The notes beneath the pieces were generated by a model. It had not been told where the DNA came from and did no database searches. It was given only the letters and a program-made list of their open reading frames with translations. Positions 13,650 to 21,991 of a DNA stretch of 41,928 bases are shown one piece after another. Made by a program: the position numbers and the translations under genes. This DNA is from a virus: IMG/VR virus record IMGVR_UViG_3300027489_000004, positions 1-41,928 of that record. The stretch is one strand, 5' to 3'. The number at the start of each line of letters is the position of its first letter. Position 1 is the first letter of the stretch.

Positions 13650-13907
13650 ATGAGCGACAGGGATTCAGACCATATGCTGTTGGAATTGCAAGAGGCGCGG
13701 GCTGAAATTGATCGGTTGCGGGAGTCAATCCGTTGGCGTTCACGGTGGGATGAGCCACCGCCAACGGTTCATGGGATATACCTTGTGATTGGTTTTAATT
13801 TCGACATGAAAAGAAGGATTTGGGTAGCTAAATTTGATGGTAAGTGGCCAGATAATTTAGCTGTCGATCATTGGCGACCAATCGGCCCGCTGCCGGGAGG
13901 GGAGTGA
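13650..13907 (+). CDS. DUF551-like small protein (85 aa)
   Basis: ATG 13650 has AGGTG upstream. Residues 1-28 form a charged helix. Residues 30-85 follow the layout of phage DUF551-type domains: a WDEPPPTVHGIYLVIG strand pair, WVAKFDGKWP, and a final HWRPIGPLP that matches the typical His-Trp-x-Pro-x-x-Pro ending. These domains are common in phage accessory regions with no known activity. The stop touches the ATG of the next gene (GTGATG). Confidence 0.6.
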   Translation: MSDRDSDHMLLELQEARAEIDRLRESIRWRSRWDEPPPTVHGIYLVIGFNFDMKRRIWVAKFDGKWPDNLAVDHWRPIGPLPGGE

Positions 13908-14170
13908 TGCCTGAACCAGTTTGCTCCAGCATCGAACCCTTGATTCTATGCTATGTCTGGGGTATAGCTAGCCGCGCCCAGATTGCAGACTGGTTGGGTC
14001 TCAAAGAGGATGAGATTGATCCAATTCTTGAATATCTTCGCAGTAAGCTTGATCTGTTTCGCATTCTAGCGGAAGGACCGGCCATCCCTCATTACTCGAA
14101 ATCCTTGGACGATTGGTCACTTTTTCCAAGTAAGAAGCGCAATCCTCTTCCACCCCTGGATTGTAGCTGA
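13907..14170 (+). CDS. HTH-like small protein at end of rightward block (87 aa)
   Basis: ATG 13907 follows GGGAGGGGAG. Residues 18-50 (SRAQIADWLGLKEDEIDPIL) look like a helix-turn-helix of the winged/MarR-like kind, with Ile-Ala-Asp-Trp-Leu-Gly as helix and turn. The remaining part is Pro-rich. Its last 170 bases lie opposite the 3' end of the HNH gene, so the C-terminus of one of the two genes may be fortuitous. It is the last gene of the rightward block. Confidence 0.5.
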   Translation: MPEPVCSSIEPLILCYVWGIASRAQIADWLGLKEDEIDPILEYLRSKLDLFRILAEGPAIPHYSKSLDDWSLFPSKKRNPLPPLDCS

Positions 14171-14414
14171 ACCAGGACCGCAGATGCCCGAATGTGAAGT
14201 GGCAGTCACGGCACAAGGCAATCAAATTAGCCTCATCCAACTCTGCTCCGCCGAATAGCAGGGGTAGCTTGTGGTGCGCCTCAAGGGATTTTCTGGTTCC
14301 ACAGGCGGCGCAATGCTTTCCATGAATGAAGCGGGCGCGGAAGGCGGGCCACTCCGGTGAACGGACTTGTCCACCGAAGATCATCGTGCCAATGGAATAT
14401 AGCGTTTTCAGCAT
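14001..14414 (-). CDS. HNH endonuclease (137 aa)
   Basis: This metal-dependent nuclease has CAACGTRKSLEAHHKLP (35-51), with the HH pair at 47-48, Asn63 in ANLIALC, and CRDCH (68-72), closing with FGHLRSW. Cys35, Cys38, Cys68 and Cys71 form the structural zinc site. The layout matches the phage-associated HNH family often found near packaging or structural genes. ATG 14414 has no clear ribosome binding site, and a strong hairpin lies upstream, so expression may be low or separately controlled. Homing or packaging-related cleavage are both possible. Residues after about 82 are antisense to the convergent gene. Confidence 0.8.
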   Translation of the reverse strand: MLKTLYSIGTMIFGGQVRSPEWPAFRARFIHGKHCAACGTRKSLEAHHKLPLLFGGAELDEANLIALCRDCHFTFGHLRSWFSYNPGVEEDCASYLEKVTNRPRISSNEGWPVLPLECETDQAYCEDIQELDQSHPL

Positions 14415-14446
14415 GATTAAGCCGGGGAACCCTGCCGCCCACCCAA

Positions 14447-14494
14447 AGCCACCGGGAACACCCCGGAGCCCCAGAACAGAGTCCCCCGGTGGCT
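14447..14494 (-). terminator. Strong hairpin between late operon and HNH gene
   Basis: A perfect 10-bp stem AGCCACCGGG/CCCGGTGGCT (14447-14456, 14485-14494) with a 28-base GC-rich loop follows the stop at 14500 on the minus strand. Only TTTGGG follows the stem, so it is a poor intrinsic terminator by sequence but could slow or stop late transcription before the HNH gene. Confidence 0.4.
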
Positions 14495-14499
14495 CCCGG

Positions 14500-14832
14500 T
14501 TAGTCCAACATTTCCTTGATGATCTTGAACGCAATGCGGGCGACCATCAGCCAGGGAACGATGCCAATGGCGGCAACATTCTGCCCATCGACAGTCTGAT
14601 CGCCACCCTGTTTCAGAACGCTGGTCAACAATTCCTCATCGGACAGTTTGGCCAATGCCTCGATTTCCCCGGCGACAACCTGGCCACCGCCGATGGATTG
14701 GGCGAGACCGTAGCCAAGGACATTCCAGGCGGCATGAACGAGATCGGGCAGGGAAACATCCTTGCCGCGAATCTTGTCGAGCATTAACAGCAATGCGTCC
14801 TGGGGAAACGAATTCGGATAGGGCAATAGCAT
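14500..14832 (-). CDS. Hypothetical protein with hydrophobic C-terminus (110 aa)
   Basis: ATG 14832 follows TAGGAG with good spacing. The N-terminal 80 residues are helical and slightly acidic. Near the end (about 86-106) a hydrophobic stretch VAAIGIVPWLMVARIAFKII could cross or lie on the membrane. It follows the cysteine peptidase gene, so it may belong to the lysis module, but a single C-terminal segment does not match a standard holin. Unknown function. Confidence 0.55.
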   Translation of the reverse strand: MLLPYPNSFPQDALLLMLDKIRGKDVSLPDLVHAAWNVLGYGLAQSIGGGQVVAGEIEALAKLSDEELLTSVLKQGGDQTVDGQNVAAIGIVPWLMVARIAFKIIKEMLD

Positions 14833-14842
14833 GGGTGGACTC

Positions 14843-15850
14843 CTAGAGAGATGACCAATCAATTACATCGACTTTTTGTTTGGGGAATCCCTTGATGGCA
14901 GAGAATGCCCAGGAATCCCCCTGCCGCAGCATCCCGTCGATTACGGATGCTTCAGCCCAAAAACCGCAGAGTGGGGGCGACCCTACGCCAGTTGGTCCCG
15001 TTGTCGCATTTGGTCCCCAGGAATTCTTGATCCAGCCACCTTCGCGTGGGCCGGTCTGATATCCCCAGAGTGCCATGCAATGATTCCAAACCCCAGATGC
15101 CTTGCAGAATCCATACTCGTCACGCTTCATAGAAAATCCGCGATTGGAGCAGATCGCAATGCCGTATCCCTGGGCCAATGCTTTCTTGGCAGATTCCCAA
15201 CTTTTAACCTTGGTGATTTCCTGGACAGGATTCACCTTTGAAACCTTCTCAAGGTCATCGGGCACTCCATTGTTCCCGAATTGGTCACACAAGGAGATAG
15301 AGTATTTCGAGAGATCGTAAGAACCATACTTTCCACGGGGCAAGATACCGTACTGCTTGACATACTCTGCGGCCCATGCCCCGATAGAACCCTGACCTCT
15401 TCCCAGTCTCCCATTCCCAATCTCAATCCTCGATCCTCCATAAACCACCTCCTGGCAGAGTTCCTTCCATTCCTCATGCGCCCCGCCATAAATCTGCATA
15501 ACCATGCTGGCCTCGACCGCAGCAACGGTTCCAAAACCAACACATGATCCATAATTTTTTTGGTTTTCTTCGTCTGGGTCTTTCCCGGTCACCAGCTTGT
15601 GAATCTTCCAGATGAAGACTTCTGGCGGAAGATCAGCCAGGGAGACCTCTCCAGCTGGAGTGTCAGCAAACGCTCCAAAGGGCTGGAGCGAGGCAATCTC
15701 GTCAACAGCTTCCGGGTCGTTAACCCAACCCAGGTTCTGGGGAGCCGGGAGACCGTGCCCAGGTTCTTCTACAGGCTGTTCCACCGGAGTAGGATCAATG
15801 CCCAACCCTGTGATCGGGGTTGGGGTTCCCATGTCATTCTCCTCGCTCAT
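14843..15850 (-). CDS. Papain-like cysteine peptidase (335 aa)
   Basis: The papain (C1) triad is visible in the right order: Cys103 in NYGSCVGFG with Gln97 just before it as the oxyanion residue, His257 in GVWNHCMALWGY, and Asn276 in WIKNSWGPN, whose NSWG motif is characteristic of C1 peptidases. The first 75 residues are Pro-rich and may be a pro-region or linker. The start overlaps the previous stop (ATGA) behind TGGAGG. There is no signal peptide. In this position, after the tail genes, it could cut cell-wall cross-links during lysis or process virion proteins. Unusual in a phage. Confidence 0.75.
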   Translation of the reverse strand: MSEENDMGTPTPITGLGIDPTPVEQPVEEPGHGLPAPQNLGWVNDPEAVDEIASLQPFGAFADTPAGEVSLADLPPEVFIWKIHKLVTGKDPDEENQKNYGSCVGFGTVAAVEASMVMQIYGGAHEEWKELCQEVVYGGSRIEIGNGRLGRGQGSIGAWAAEYVKQYGILPRGKYGSYDLSKYSISLCDQFGNNGVPDDLEKVSKVNPVQEITKVKSWESAKKALAQGYGIAICSNRGFSMKRDEYGFCKASGVWNHCMALWGYQTGPREGGWIKNSWGPNATTGPTGVGSPPLCGFWAEASVIDGMLRQGDSWAFSAIKGFPKQKVDVIDWSSL

Positions 15851-16548
15851 TGGATCGCCTCCAGAATCCTTGCTGCCCTTTCCAGCCTAGAAACGGCTAA
15901 ATCCCGAATGTTTTGATTCAGGATGGTATTCGGGTCGGTTGGCAGGTCTTTGTTGAATTCCTCGCCCATCCTGGCCCGAATATCCCGCAATGCGGTATTG
16001 GGCAGCATGGCGCGGGAAATCTCGATTGATCGCTGGAATGCCTGTCCAAGGGTGACGAAGCTGGGGTCTTTGTAGATTTGGGCAATCTGCCGATATGACT
16101 GGGCTAAGGCGGATTTGTTCTTTGCCTTATCGGTCTCGTTTAATGCCCCGTAAATGGCTTGAATTGCGTCTGCCAGCGGATCATTGATAGGAAGGTCGGG
16201 TTTGGTGGGATCGACGGGTTTTGGTGGCACTACGGGGCCAGGATTGCCAATAACCACCTCGATGGCAACGGGATCGGAAGGTTCGTCGCCCAAAGCGGTG
16301 AAACCGTAGAGGGTATACCTGCCGGGTAGATTGCAGGTGATAACAGTTGCCGTCTTGTCGGCTAGGAGTCCCGGCGGGAAAATGTTCACCCCGGGTGAGG
16401 TGGCAAAATATTTTACCGCTTTGCCGCTTAACTGGGTTGGTTTTATTACCACAAAGCTTCCCGGCTGGCCTTGAACCGGGGTGCTAAAGGTCAGAGTTGG
16501 TGGTTGGTTTGCGACAAATAGTAACAGGGTGGGTAGCAGACTGTTCAT
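15847..16548 (-). CDS. Exported planctomycete-type protein (233 aa)
   Basis: The start at ATG 16548 is fixed by ATGA overlap with the phosphoesterase stop. A hydrophobic N-terminus (NSLLPTLLLFVA) looks like a signal peptide. Residues 20-100 form an immunoglobulin-like beta domain (FPPGLLADKTATVITCNLPG, then GRYTLYGFTALGDEPSDPV), followed by a Pro/Val linker and a helical C-terminal domain of about 120 residues. I recall very similar two-part proteins in Gemmata-like planctomycetes. Its place in a phage late operon suggests a host-derived gene used on the cell surface or virion. Confidence 0.65.
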   Translation of the reverse strand: MNSLLPTLLLFVANQPPTLTFSTPVQGQPGSFVVIKPTQLSGKAVKYFATSPGVNIFPPGLLADKTATVITCNLPGRYTLYGFTALGDEPSDPVAIEVVIGNPGPVVPPKPVDPTKPDLPINDPLADAIQAIYGALNETDKAKNKSALAQSYRQIAQIYKDPSFVTLGQAFQRSIEISRAMLPNTALRDIRARMGEEFNKDLPTDPNTILNQNIRDLAVSRLERAARILEAIQ

Positions 16549-17396
16549 GTTTGGTATGCCCTCATGGTGCAATCAACTCCGGTATTCCGATCACGCAGAT
16601 ATCGCAACTCAAGCCACCACCCTCCAAGAGGGCGAGGACCGCGACCCTTCTCCGCATGATAACCATCATCCTCTATCTTATATGTTGAACTTCTCAGGAA
16701 TAGCTGCTGCCTGGAACAGACCACTCCGCTGTTGTTGATTCCGTAGACGATATTCTCGTCAAGGTTTCGCCTGTGAATGTGACCAGAGATGTAGACATCT
16801 GCTATATACATACCGCGGGTTCTAGAATTATCTATTAGGCCGCGTGTAATTTCCCCGCCTCCTCCAGCCCCGTGGTGAAAAAAGATAGTTTTACTCACTC
16901 TATTCTTTGGGTTCTCAACTAGGTTTGCCTGGACAAATCCCCAATACTTTCCAAGAAGGACGGGTGATTTGGCCCGCTTCAAGCCCGCGACGAATCGGGA
17001 GCAGACATCTGTGTCATGGTATTTCTCCCAGGATGTTTCATGGTTGCCCTTGGATACCAGGGCGATTACATCCTTGTAGGGTTCAAACCAGTCGATTGCA
17101 TCGTCGATTACTGTGTCGATGTAATTGTCTGTCTGGTGTTCAGGGCGCAAGGACTTGGCCGATTTCCGCTTATCGAACTTGCCCTGCATAATGTCGAATG
17201 TGTCGCCAATAAGAAGGACTGGGATTCCTTCCTTTTTAGCTTCTTCCAGGTCGCGCTTGAGAAGGTCACGGTTGCATTGAGCGGAGTCCCAATGCAGATC
17301 AGACAGGAGCATCACCTTGCTTCTATCGTTTGGCTTGATGCCGTCGAATTCCAGCTTGTAGGCGTGAGGATCGGTCTGCCGTATTGACCACTTCAT
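16545..17396 (-). CDS. Calcineurin-like metallophosphoesterase (283 aa)
   Basis: All five metal-binding motifs are present in order: SDLHWD (Asp33, His35), GDTFD (Asp65), GNHE (Asn118, His119), HHGAGG (His174/175) and GHIH (His206, His208). It hydrolyses phosphoester bonds; substrates of the family range from proteins to nucleotides and DNA. It is not fused to other domains. It follows the tail fibre and precedes the exported protein in the late operon, with stop and start overlapping. Possible roles are DNA-end processing or nucleotide signal removal. No transmembrane segment was seen. Confidence 0.85.
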   Translation of the reverse strand: MKWSIRQTDPHAYKLEFDGIKPNDRSKVMLLSDLHWDSAQCNRDLLKRDLEEAKKEGIPVLLIGDTFDIMQGKFDKRKSAKSLRPEHQTDNYIDTVIDDAIDWFEPYKDVIALVSKGNHETSWEKYHDTDVCSRFVAGLKRAKSPVLLGKYWGFVQANLVENPKNRVSKTIFFHHGAGGGGEITRGLIDNSRTRGMYIADVYISGHIHRRNLDENIVYGINNSGVVCSRQQLFLRSSTYKIEDDGYHAEKGRGPRPLGGWWLELRYLRDRNTGVDCTMRAYQT

Positions 17397-17438
17397 GGTG
17401 CTTCCCTGGAGAGTAATAGGGCAGACCGATTGGCAAGA

Positions 17439-17573
17439 TTATTTCTTCTTCTTGCTCTTTCCGGCTTTCGAGAGCGCGATGGCAATGGCTTGCTTTTGTG
17501 GCTTGCCAGCCTTCATTTCTTTGCGGATGTTCTGACTTACAACCTTATTCGATGAACCTTTCTTCAACGGCAT
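17439..17573 (-). CDS. Short basic phage protein, DUF6496-like (44 aa)
   Basis: This small gene starts at ATG 17573, with a perfect AGGAGG five bases upstream. The product [20 protein letters not shown] continues with [18 protein letters not shown] and a run of lysines, a pattern I recognise from short phage proteins found near structural and DNA-metabolism genes (DUF6496-like). Function is unknown; the charge suggests nucleic-acid contact. It falls between the phosphoesterase and a tail protein and is below usual length cut-offs. Confidence 0.75.
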   Translation of the reverse strand: MPLKKGSSNKVVSQNIRKEMKAGKPQKQAIAIALSKAGKSKKKK

Positions 17574-17581
17574 AAAGCCTC

Positions 17582-18079
17582 CTAGACTAGACTCCAGATT
17601 CTCCAACGGCTTGAAGTGCCGTCATACATTCCCAACACTACATGGTTGGCTTGAAGGGAAACATTGTTTCCATTATGAGTCAGGAATCTATTCTCTGCCG
17701 TGCTATTAGCATCTTCGTGCTTCAGGGTTATCGTGTTTGCTCCCCTGTTCAGGATGTAAATAACACGCCAAGCATTTGCTGCTGCACCGCCAATTGGAAC
17801 TAGCCCGGTCAGATCATAATTCCCGGTGGACTGTATTCGGATCAATCCGTTTTGACCAACTCCAAGATTGTTGGTATTTCCAGAAAGCGTGACGCTTGTT
17901 GGCTCAAATGCAAATGATCCAGCAGTTGTGTAAATCTGCCCGCCACTAATTCCAACATGGACGGCATCACCAATGTAGCCCTTGTAAGCTACTCCGGTTA
18001 TTTGGTCGGCAGCAACGATGTATTCTGTCCCGTCAAGCGGGTATCGTGTTGTCAGTTCGCTGATCTTTTTGCTTGCCAT
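17582..18079 (-). CDS. Virion-associated beta-rich protein (165 aa)
   Basis: The start at ATG 18079 ([11 protein letters not shown]) gives the N-terminal pattern seen in many phage tail or fibre-attachment proteins (a short KKISEL-type linker followed by TEYIVAADQ). The rest is beta-rich with Gly, Asn and Thr, as expected for a surface protein or fibre accessory. An in-frame ATG at 18091 is also possible. It follows the small 111-aa gene in the operon and probably decorates the fibre or baseplate. Confidence 0.55.
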   Translation of the reverse strand: MASKKISELTTRYPLDGTEYIVAADQITGVAYKGYIGDAVHVGISGGQIYTTAGSFAFEPTSVTLSGNTNNLGVGQNGLIRIQSTGNYDLTGLVPIGGAAANAWRVIYILNRGANTITLKHEDANSTAENRFLTHNGNNVSLQANHVVLGMYDGTSSRWRIWSLV

Positions 18080-18081
18080 GA

Positions 18082-18417
18082 TTAAGCCCACCTCTGGTTC
18101 GGAATTGTCGGGTCTTCCGGGTTTGGTTCCACGATGAATGGCAGAATCTCCGGTGGCAAATCCATATCCACCAGGGAGCGGACCATCACCCAGTATTGGT
18201 TATCCGCTTTCAGATTCGGAACCTGCTCACCATTCGGGCCTTCGGTGGTCGTGCCGTCTGGATAGTAATGAACCCCGATCACGCAAATAGCCAGCGTCAA
18301 AGTGGCTTGTGTCGTGTGGAATTCACCAGTCTCTGGATCGCGGGTGGTGTAGCCAAGCTGCTCACCGATGAGACCAGCTTGTTCCTGTGAATCGAATTTC
18401 AGCAGCAGATCAATCAT
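18082..18417 (-). CDS. Tail-region hypothetical protein (111 aa)
   Basis: The product begins MIDLLLKFDSQEQAGLIGEQ and is mixed alpha/beta with an acidic, Pro-rich end. Similar short proteins occur next to tail fibre genes in other phages; I cannot name a family. It lies directly after the large fibre protein and its stop is three bases from the next start. An assembly helper or baseplate component is likely from position only. Confidence 0.5.
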   Translation of the reverse strand: MIDLLLKFDSQEQAGLIGEQLGYTTRDPETGEFHTTQATLTLAICVIGVHYYPDGTTTEGPNGEQVPNLKADNQYWVMVRSLVDMDLPPEILPFIVEPNPEDPTIPNQRWA

Positions 18418-18427
18418 AAGCCACCTC

Positions 18428-21400
18428 TCAAGTAGAAAGCTGTTGCAGCTTGGTGTTGGTCAGTCGTGCGGGGTAGTAGATGAGCTTGGCGATGTGGCCA
18501 GAAATTATGCCGCCAGTTTCTCCAGCCATTAGATACAACTTGTCTGTTGATGGGATTGTCCCTGAAGTATCAGTTCCAACCGCTGCCCCATTCGCAGACC
18601 CAGCAAAATCGTTAGCTTTATAAGCTAATGCTGACTTGCTAGGATTTGAATATGTTCCAATTGAGAAGTCAGCTTGTGTTACGCCAGAGGTGTACACATA
18701 TCCTCTCAGATCGGTGGCACCAGCCCTGTATAGTTGAATAATATTTGCCGGGTTTGATAGCGCAGTCCAAGCTCCAGTAGTCGCCGAAGAGAAGAAATCA
18801 AAGTCCGCAACTACACTCCCCTCCCCTTGATTCCACATTGATCCAAACGATGTCCCGGTGATCTGGCAGACATCGGCTGAACGGGTGACGGAGCTAGAAG
18901 TCGTTCCGGTGTAGGAGGTGGGGAATGCCCCCTGTTCTATCTGTGCGCCAAATACATACACTCCAGACGAACCATCGCCCGTGTAGGTAATCCCACCAGA
19001 AGTGTCCGAATTATATAAAAAGAAGTCAAATCTAGCTATTCCTGCCTGAACAGCAGTTGAAGTTACAGATAGCCTGTACCAACCATTTCCAACATTAGTG
19101 ACGCTGTAGGAATCACAGTTGTACTCGTTAGCAAAGCTGCCATCTGATAAATCAAACCTTCCCCTTACTGATTTCCCTGTAAATGCAAAAGAGTTATCAA
19201 AACCAAATCCAACAACTGACCTTCCATTAGCCTTTACAAAAATTGATGCTGTAACCGAAACCCCTGCGCCAGATGCCACCGATGCTGATGTCTGTTGCCT
19301 TAGCCAATGTGGGCCATTTGCCGTGTTTTCAGTTAGTAGGCTAGCCGTGCTGCCATCTGGGCCTGTTCCGCTGCTGCTAATGGATGAATCATATTTTTCC
19401 CAAACAGCATTAGAAAAAGTATTTGAAAAGTAGCAATTATTCGTCCTTTGCTCCTCCAGCAATAATCCCCTGCTGACCCATTGGCCACCGGAGTAGACAT
19501 GGTCGAATCGGGGGCCAGCGGTAGTTGATGCTTCAGTCTTGGCGTATTGAGTTGGGGATGCTGAATTTTCAACTTGCGCTCCCCAAAACAAAACCCCATC
19601 AGTCCCATTTGGTGTAACTGGTGTAGAACTGTTATCGGAATTAAAAATGCCAATTTGGTAATAAGACCAAGTTCCTGTAGCTGTTACGCTACATCTGTAC
19701 CAACCATTTCCAACATTTTGAATTGTGGCCGTGTAACCAGAACCAACAGTACCAACCACTCCATTCAAAACATCAAACCAAACATTAAAAACTGATCCAG
19801 TCAAATTGACAAATCCAATCCATCTTTTCCCTGCTGATTTTGCATAAATTGAAAATGTATTTGTTCCTGAAACATTTATGTTTCTATAAAATGTAACGCC
19901 AAGCGCACCGTTCGGATAAACCAAACTTGCGGTTTGCGTCCCATTTGGAGCAACATAATAATTTTGTATAATCGAAGTTGAAGCGGATTTCGTCCAATAT
20001 GCATTATCGAATTGTTCTGAATAATTAAGCAAATTCACATTCGCATATTTCAGCGTTCCAGTCGAATCAAAGTACGATCCAGTCGAAGCCCTGCTGAATG
20101 ATGGGGCAGGCCCAGCAACTGGAGTAAGCGTCTTATTGAGGGCGAATTGCAGATTGAGCGTTGGATCGGGTTCGCTGAGAAGTTGCAGCGTGGCATTCGG
20201 CAAGCGTTTGTTGTAATAGCGCAGGCGGGCGATGTGGCCGTTTAGATAATAATCACCAGTCCTTTGGCCAATTCTCAAATTAGATTGTCCTGCCGGTATT
20301 GCCACGCTCGTATCAAATAGCCCGTTTGATCCAGAATAAAAAGCTGCATCATTTAATTTCCATGTTGCTGAAGAATATACAGAAACATTTGCTGGAACTA
20401 CTTGATTATCGAGTAAAGCCTGTGTTCCCGCTGTAGTTATTACTGCGTAACGATTTTTATTTGACGCTGTAGAACCAGAAGTCCCGGTTACAAGTATTCT
20501 GTTGTTGTTTGTTCCGTCATCAACTTGCCACAAAAAAGACTCGCTCTGTGCGCTGCCAACAGATGGGCTGTAAAGATCGTATTCCGCTGCTACACTCCCC
20601 TCCGCCCCATTCCAGAATCCTGAAAAGTCCGTCCCAGTAATCTGGCAGACATCAGCGGAGCGGGTGGTTGATGCGGAGGTGGTGGGGATGTAGCTGGTGG
20701 GGAATGCGCCGGATTCGCCTTGCGCTCCCCATATCAAAATTCCGTTAGTTCCACTAGCTGTTGATGACAATGATCCATTTGCATCAGATACGCCAATTTG
20801 GAAGAATAAAAAACTTGACGATGTTGATGCCAGAGAGCATCTAAACCATCCATTGGAGCAGTTAATCATGCTGGCGGTTAGGCTGGTATTATTTGTTCCA
20901 ATCGCTCCATTTGCCAAATCAAACCAGCATACATAGACTCCGCTTAGATCGTAAAAATAAACAATGCTTTTCTCTGCTGCTTTTGCGAAAACCGATATGC
21001 ACGAATATGCAGCAGATCGGTAAATCCTTGTCATCGTTGTCGATGATGTCGGGTACATTTTTACAGCAGTATTTGTCCCATCTGGTGCTGTACCAGAGGA
21101 AGTTATTCTGGCAACATTTGAATCAACCCATGTGCTAGTAAAATCTGACGAATTTGTGACAAGGTTAGTCCTCTGCTCCTCCACCAGCAAACCACGAGAC
21201 ACCCAGCTTGTGCCGTTAAAGGTGTGATCGAAGCGGGGAGCGGAGTTTGCTGAGGAGGTGGTTGGAACATAAGTGCCAACGGTGGATGATGCTTCTAGTT
21301 GTGCGCCCCAGATGAAAATGCCTGACGATCCATTCCCAGCGTATTGCGGAAAACCTGAAGCAGACCAAGCTGCTGGATTAGCCGAATCACTTAATGCAAT

Positions 21401-21991
21401 GTGCGCCGTACCATTAGACCAGTTAATTGACCATGTGGCCCAACAGCGATACCAGCCATTGCCAACACTTTCAATTCCGTATGTGCCAGTTCCACCATTG
21501 ACGCTTCTTGTATTGGCAATTGTTCCATTTGACAAGTTGTAAACAACGGTAAACCTGCGGAGTGCCCCAGTACCTTCATAAAGCTGAATGCAGCCAAACG
21601 ATCTTTCCGCCGCCTTCATGTAAACACTTTGAGTGACAGGAGCCGAGACCGTTATTGGATTCCTGTATATGACCTTTTCATTGCTTGTGTTGTCATCGTA
21701 CAGCTTATCTGCCGTTGTTTTGCCGTCTGGAGCAACTGCTTGATTTGATGAAACATTTACGCTGTAAATTGACCAATAAGCATTGGTAAAATCTTCGCTG
21801 TAATTCAATAAGTTGACTGGCGCATACCGCAGCACCCCGCTCCCATCGAAGTAGCTGCCGGTGGATGCTCTGGAAAAACTGGGCGTGGGTCCACGATAAG
21901 CGGTCAAGGACTTATCCAAGGCGAAGCGCAGATCGAGGGCAGCGGATAAGCCGGGATTCGTGCGTCCAGCGTGGAGGAGTGGTAGGCTCAT
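18428..21991 (-). CDS. Large tail fibre/receptor-binding protein with internal duplication (1187 aa)
   Basis: The protein is built from two similar halves of about 590 residues: PSFSRASTGSYFD occurs at 37-49 and again at 630-642, followed each time by NLLNYSE. Each half has two modules with GNGWYRC or similar (NGWFRC), WGAQ-x-E and SYIPTT or similar, as in phage head-spike/tail-fibre sugar-binding domains, and a following TRSADVCQITGT and LamG-like beta sandwich. The first residues (MSLPLLHAGR) resemble fibre attachment ends. It would bind the host surface. Size, beta content and position support the role; the receptor is unknown. Confidence 0.75.
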   Translation of the reverse strand: MSLPLLHAGRTNPGLSAALDLRFALDKSLTAYRGPTPSFSRASTGSYFDGSGVLRYAPVNLLNYSEDFTNAYWSIYSVNVSSNQAVAPDGKTTADKLYDDNTSNEKVIYRNPITVSAPVTQSVYMKAAERSFGCIQLYEGTGALRRFTVVYNLSNGTIANTRSVNGGTGTYGIESVGNGWYRCWATWSINWSNGTAHIALSDSANPAAWSASGFPQYAGNGSSGIFIWGAQLEASSTVGTYVPTTSSANSAPRFDHTFNGTSWVSRGLLVEEQRTNLVTNSSDFTSTWVDSNVARITSSGTAPDGTNTAVKMYPTSSTTMTRIYRSAAYSCISVFAKAAEKSIVYFYDLSGVYVCWFDLANGAIGTNNTSLTASMINCSNGWFRCSLASTSSSFLFFQIGVSDANGSLSSTASGTNGILIWGAQGESGAFPTSYIPTTSASTTRSADVCQITGTDFSGFWNGAEGSVAAEYDLYSPSVGSAQSESFLWQVDDGTNNNRILVTGTSGSTASNKNRYAVITTAGTQALLDNQVVPANVSVYSSATWKLNDAAFYSGSNGLFDTSVAIPAGQSNLRIGQRTGDYYLNGHIARLRYYNKRLPNATLQLLSEPDPTLNLQFALNKTLTPVAGPAPSFSRASTGSYFDSTGTLKYANVNLLNYSEQFDNAYWTKSASTSIIQNYYVAPNGTQTASLVYPNGALGVTFYRNINVSGTNTFSIYAKSAGKRWIGFVNLTGSVFNVWFDVLNGVVGTVGSGYTATIQNVGNGWYRCSVTATGTWSYYQIGIFNSDNSSTPVTPNGTDGVLFWGAQVENSASPTQYAKTEASTTAGPRFDHVYSGGQWVSRGLLLEEQRTNNCYFSNTFSNAVWEKYDSSISSSGTGPDGSTASLLTENTANGPHWLRQQTSASVASGAGVSVTASIFVKANGRSVVGFGFDNSFAFTGKSVRGRFDLSDGSFANEYNCDSYSVTNVGNGWYRLSVTSTAVQAGIARFDFFLYNSDTSGGITYTGDGSSGVYVFGAQIEQGAFPTSYTGTTSSSVTRSADVCQITGTSFGSMWNQGEGSVVADFDFFSSATTGAWTALSNPANIIQLYRAGATDLRGYVYTSGVTQADFSIGTYSNPSKSALAYKANDFAGSANGAAVGTDTSGTIPSTDKLYLMAGETGGIISGHIAKLIYYPARLTNTKLQQLST

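Noticed and set aside
14326-14787. Plus-strand open frame opposite HNH and its neighbour
   Set aside because: The minus-strand genes have motifs and ribosome binding sites; the plus frame has neither.
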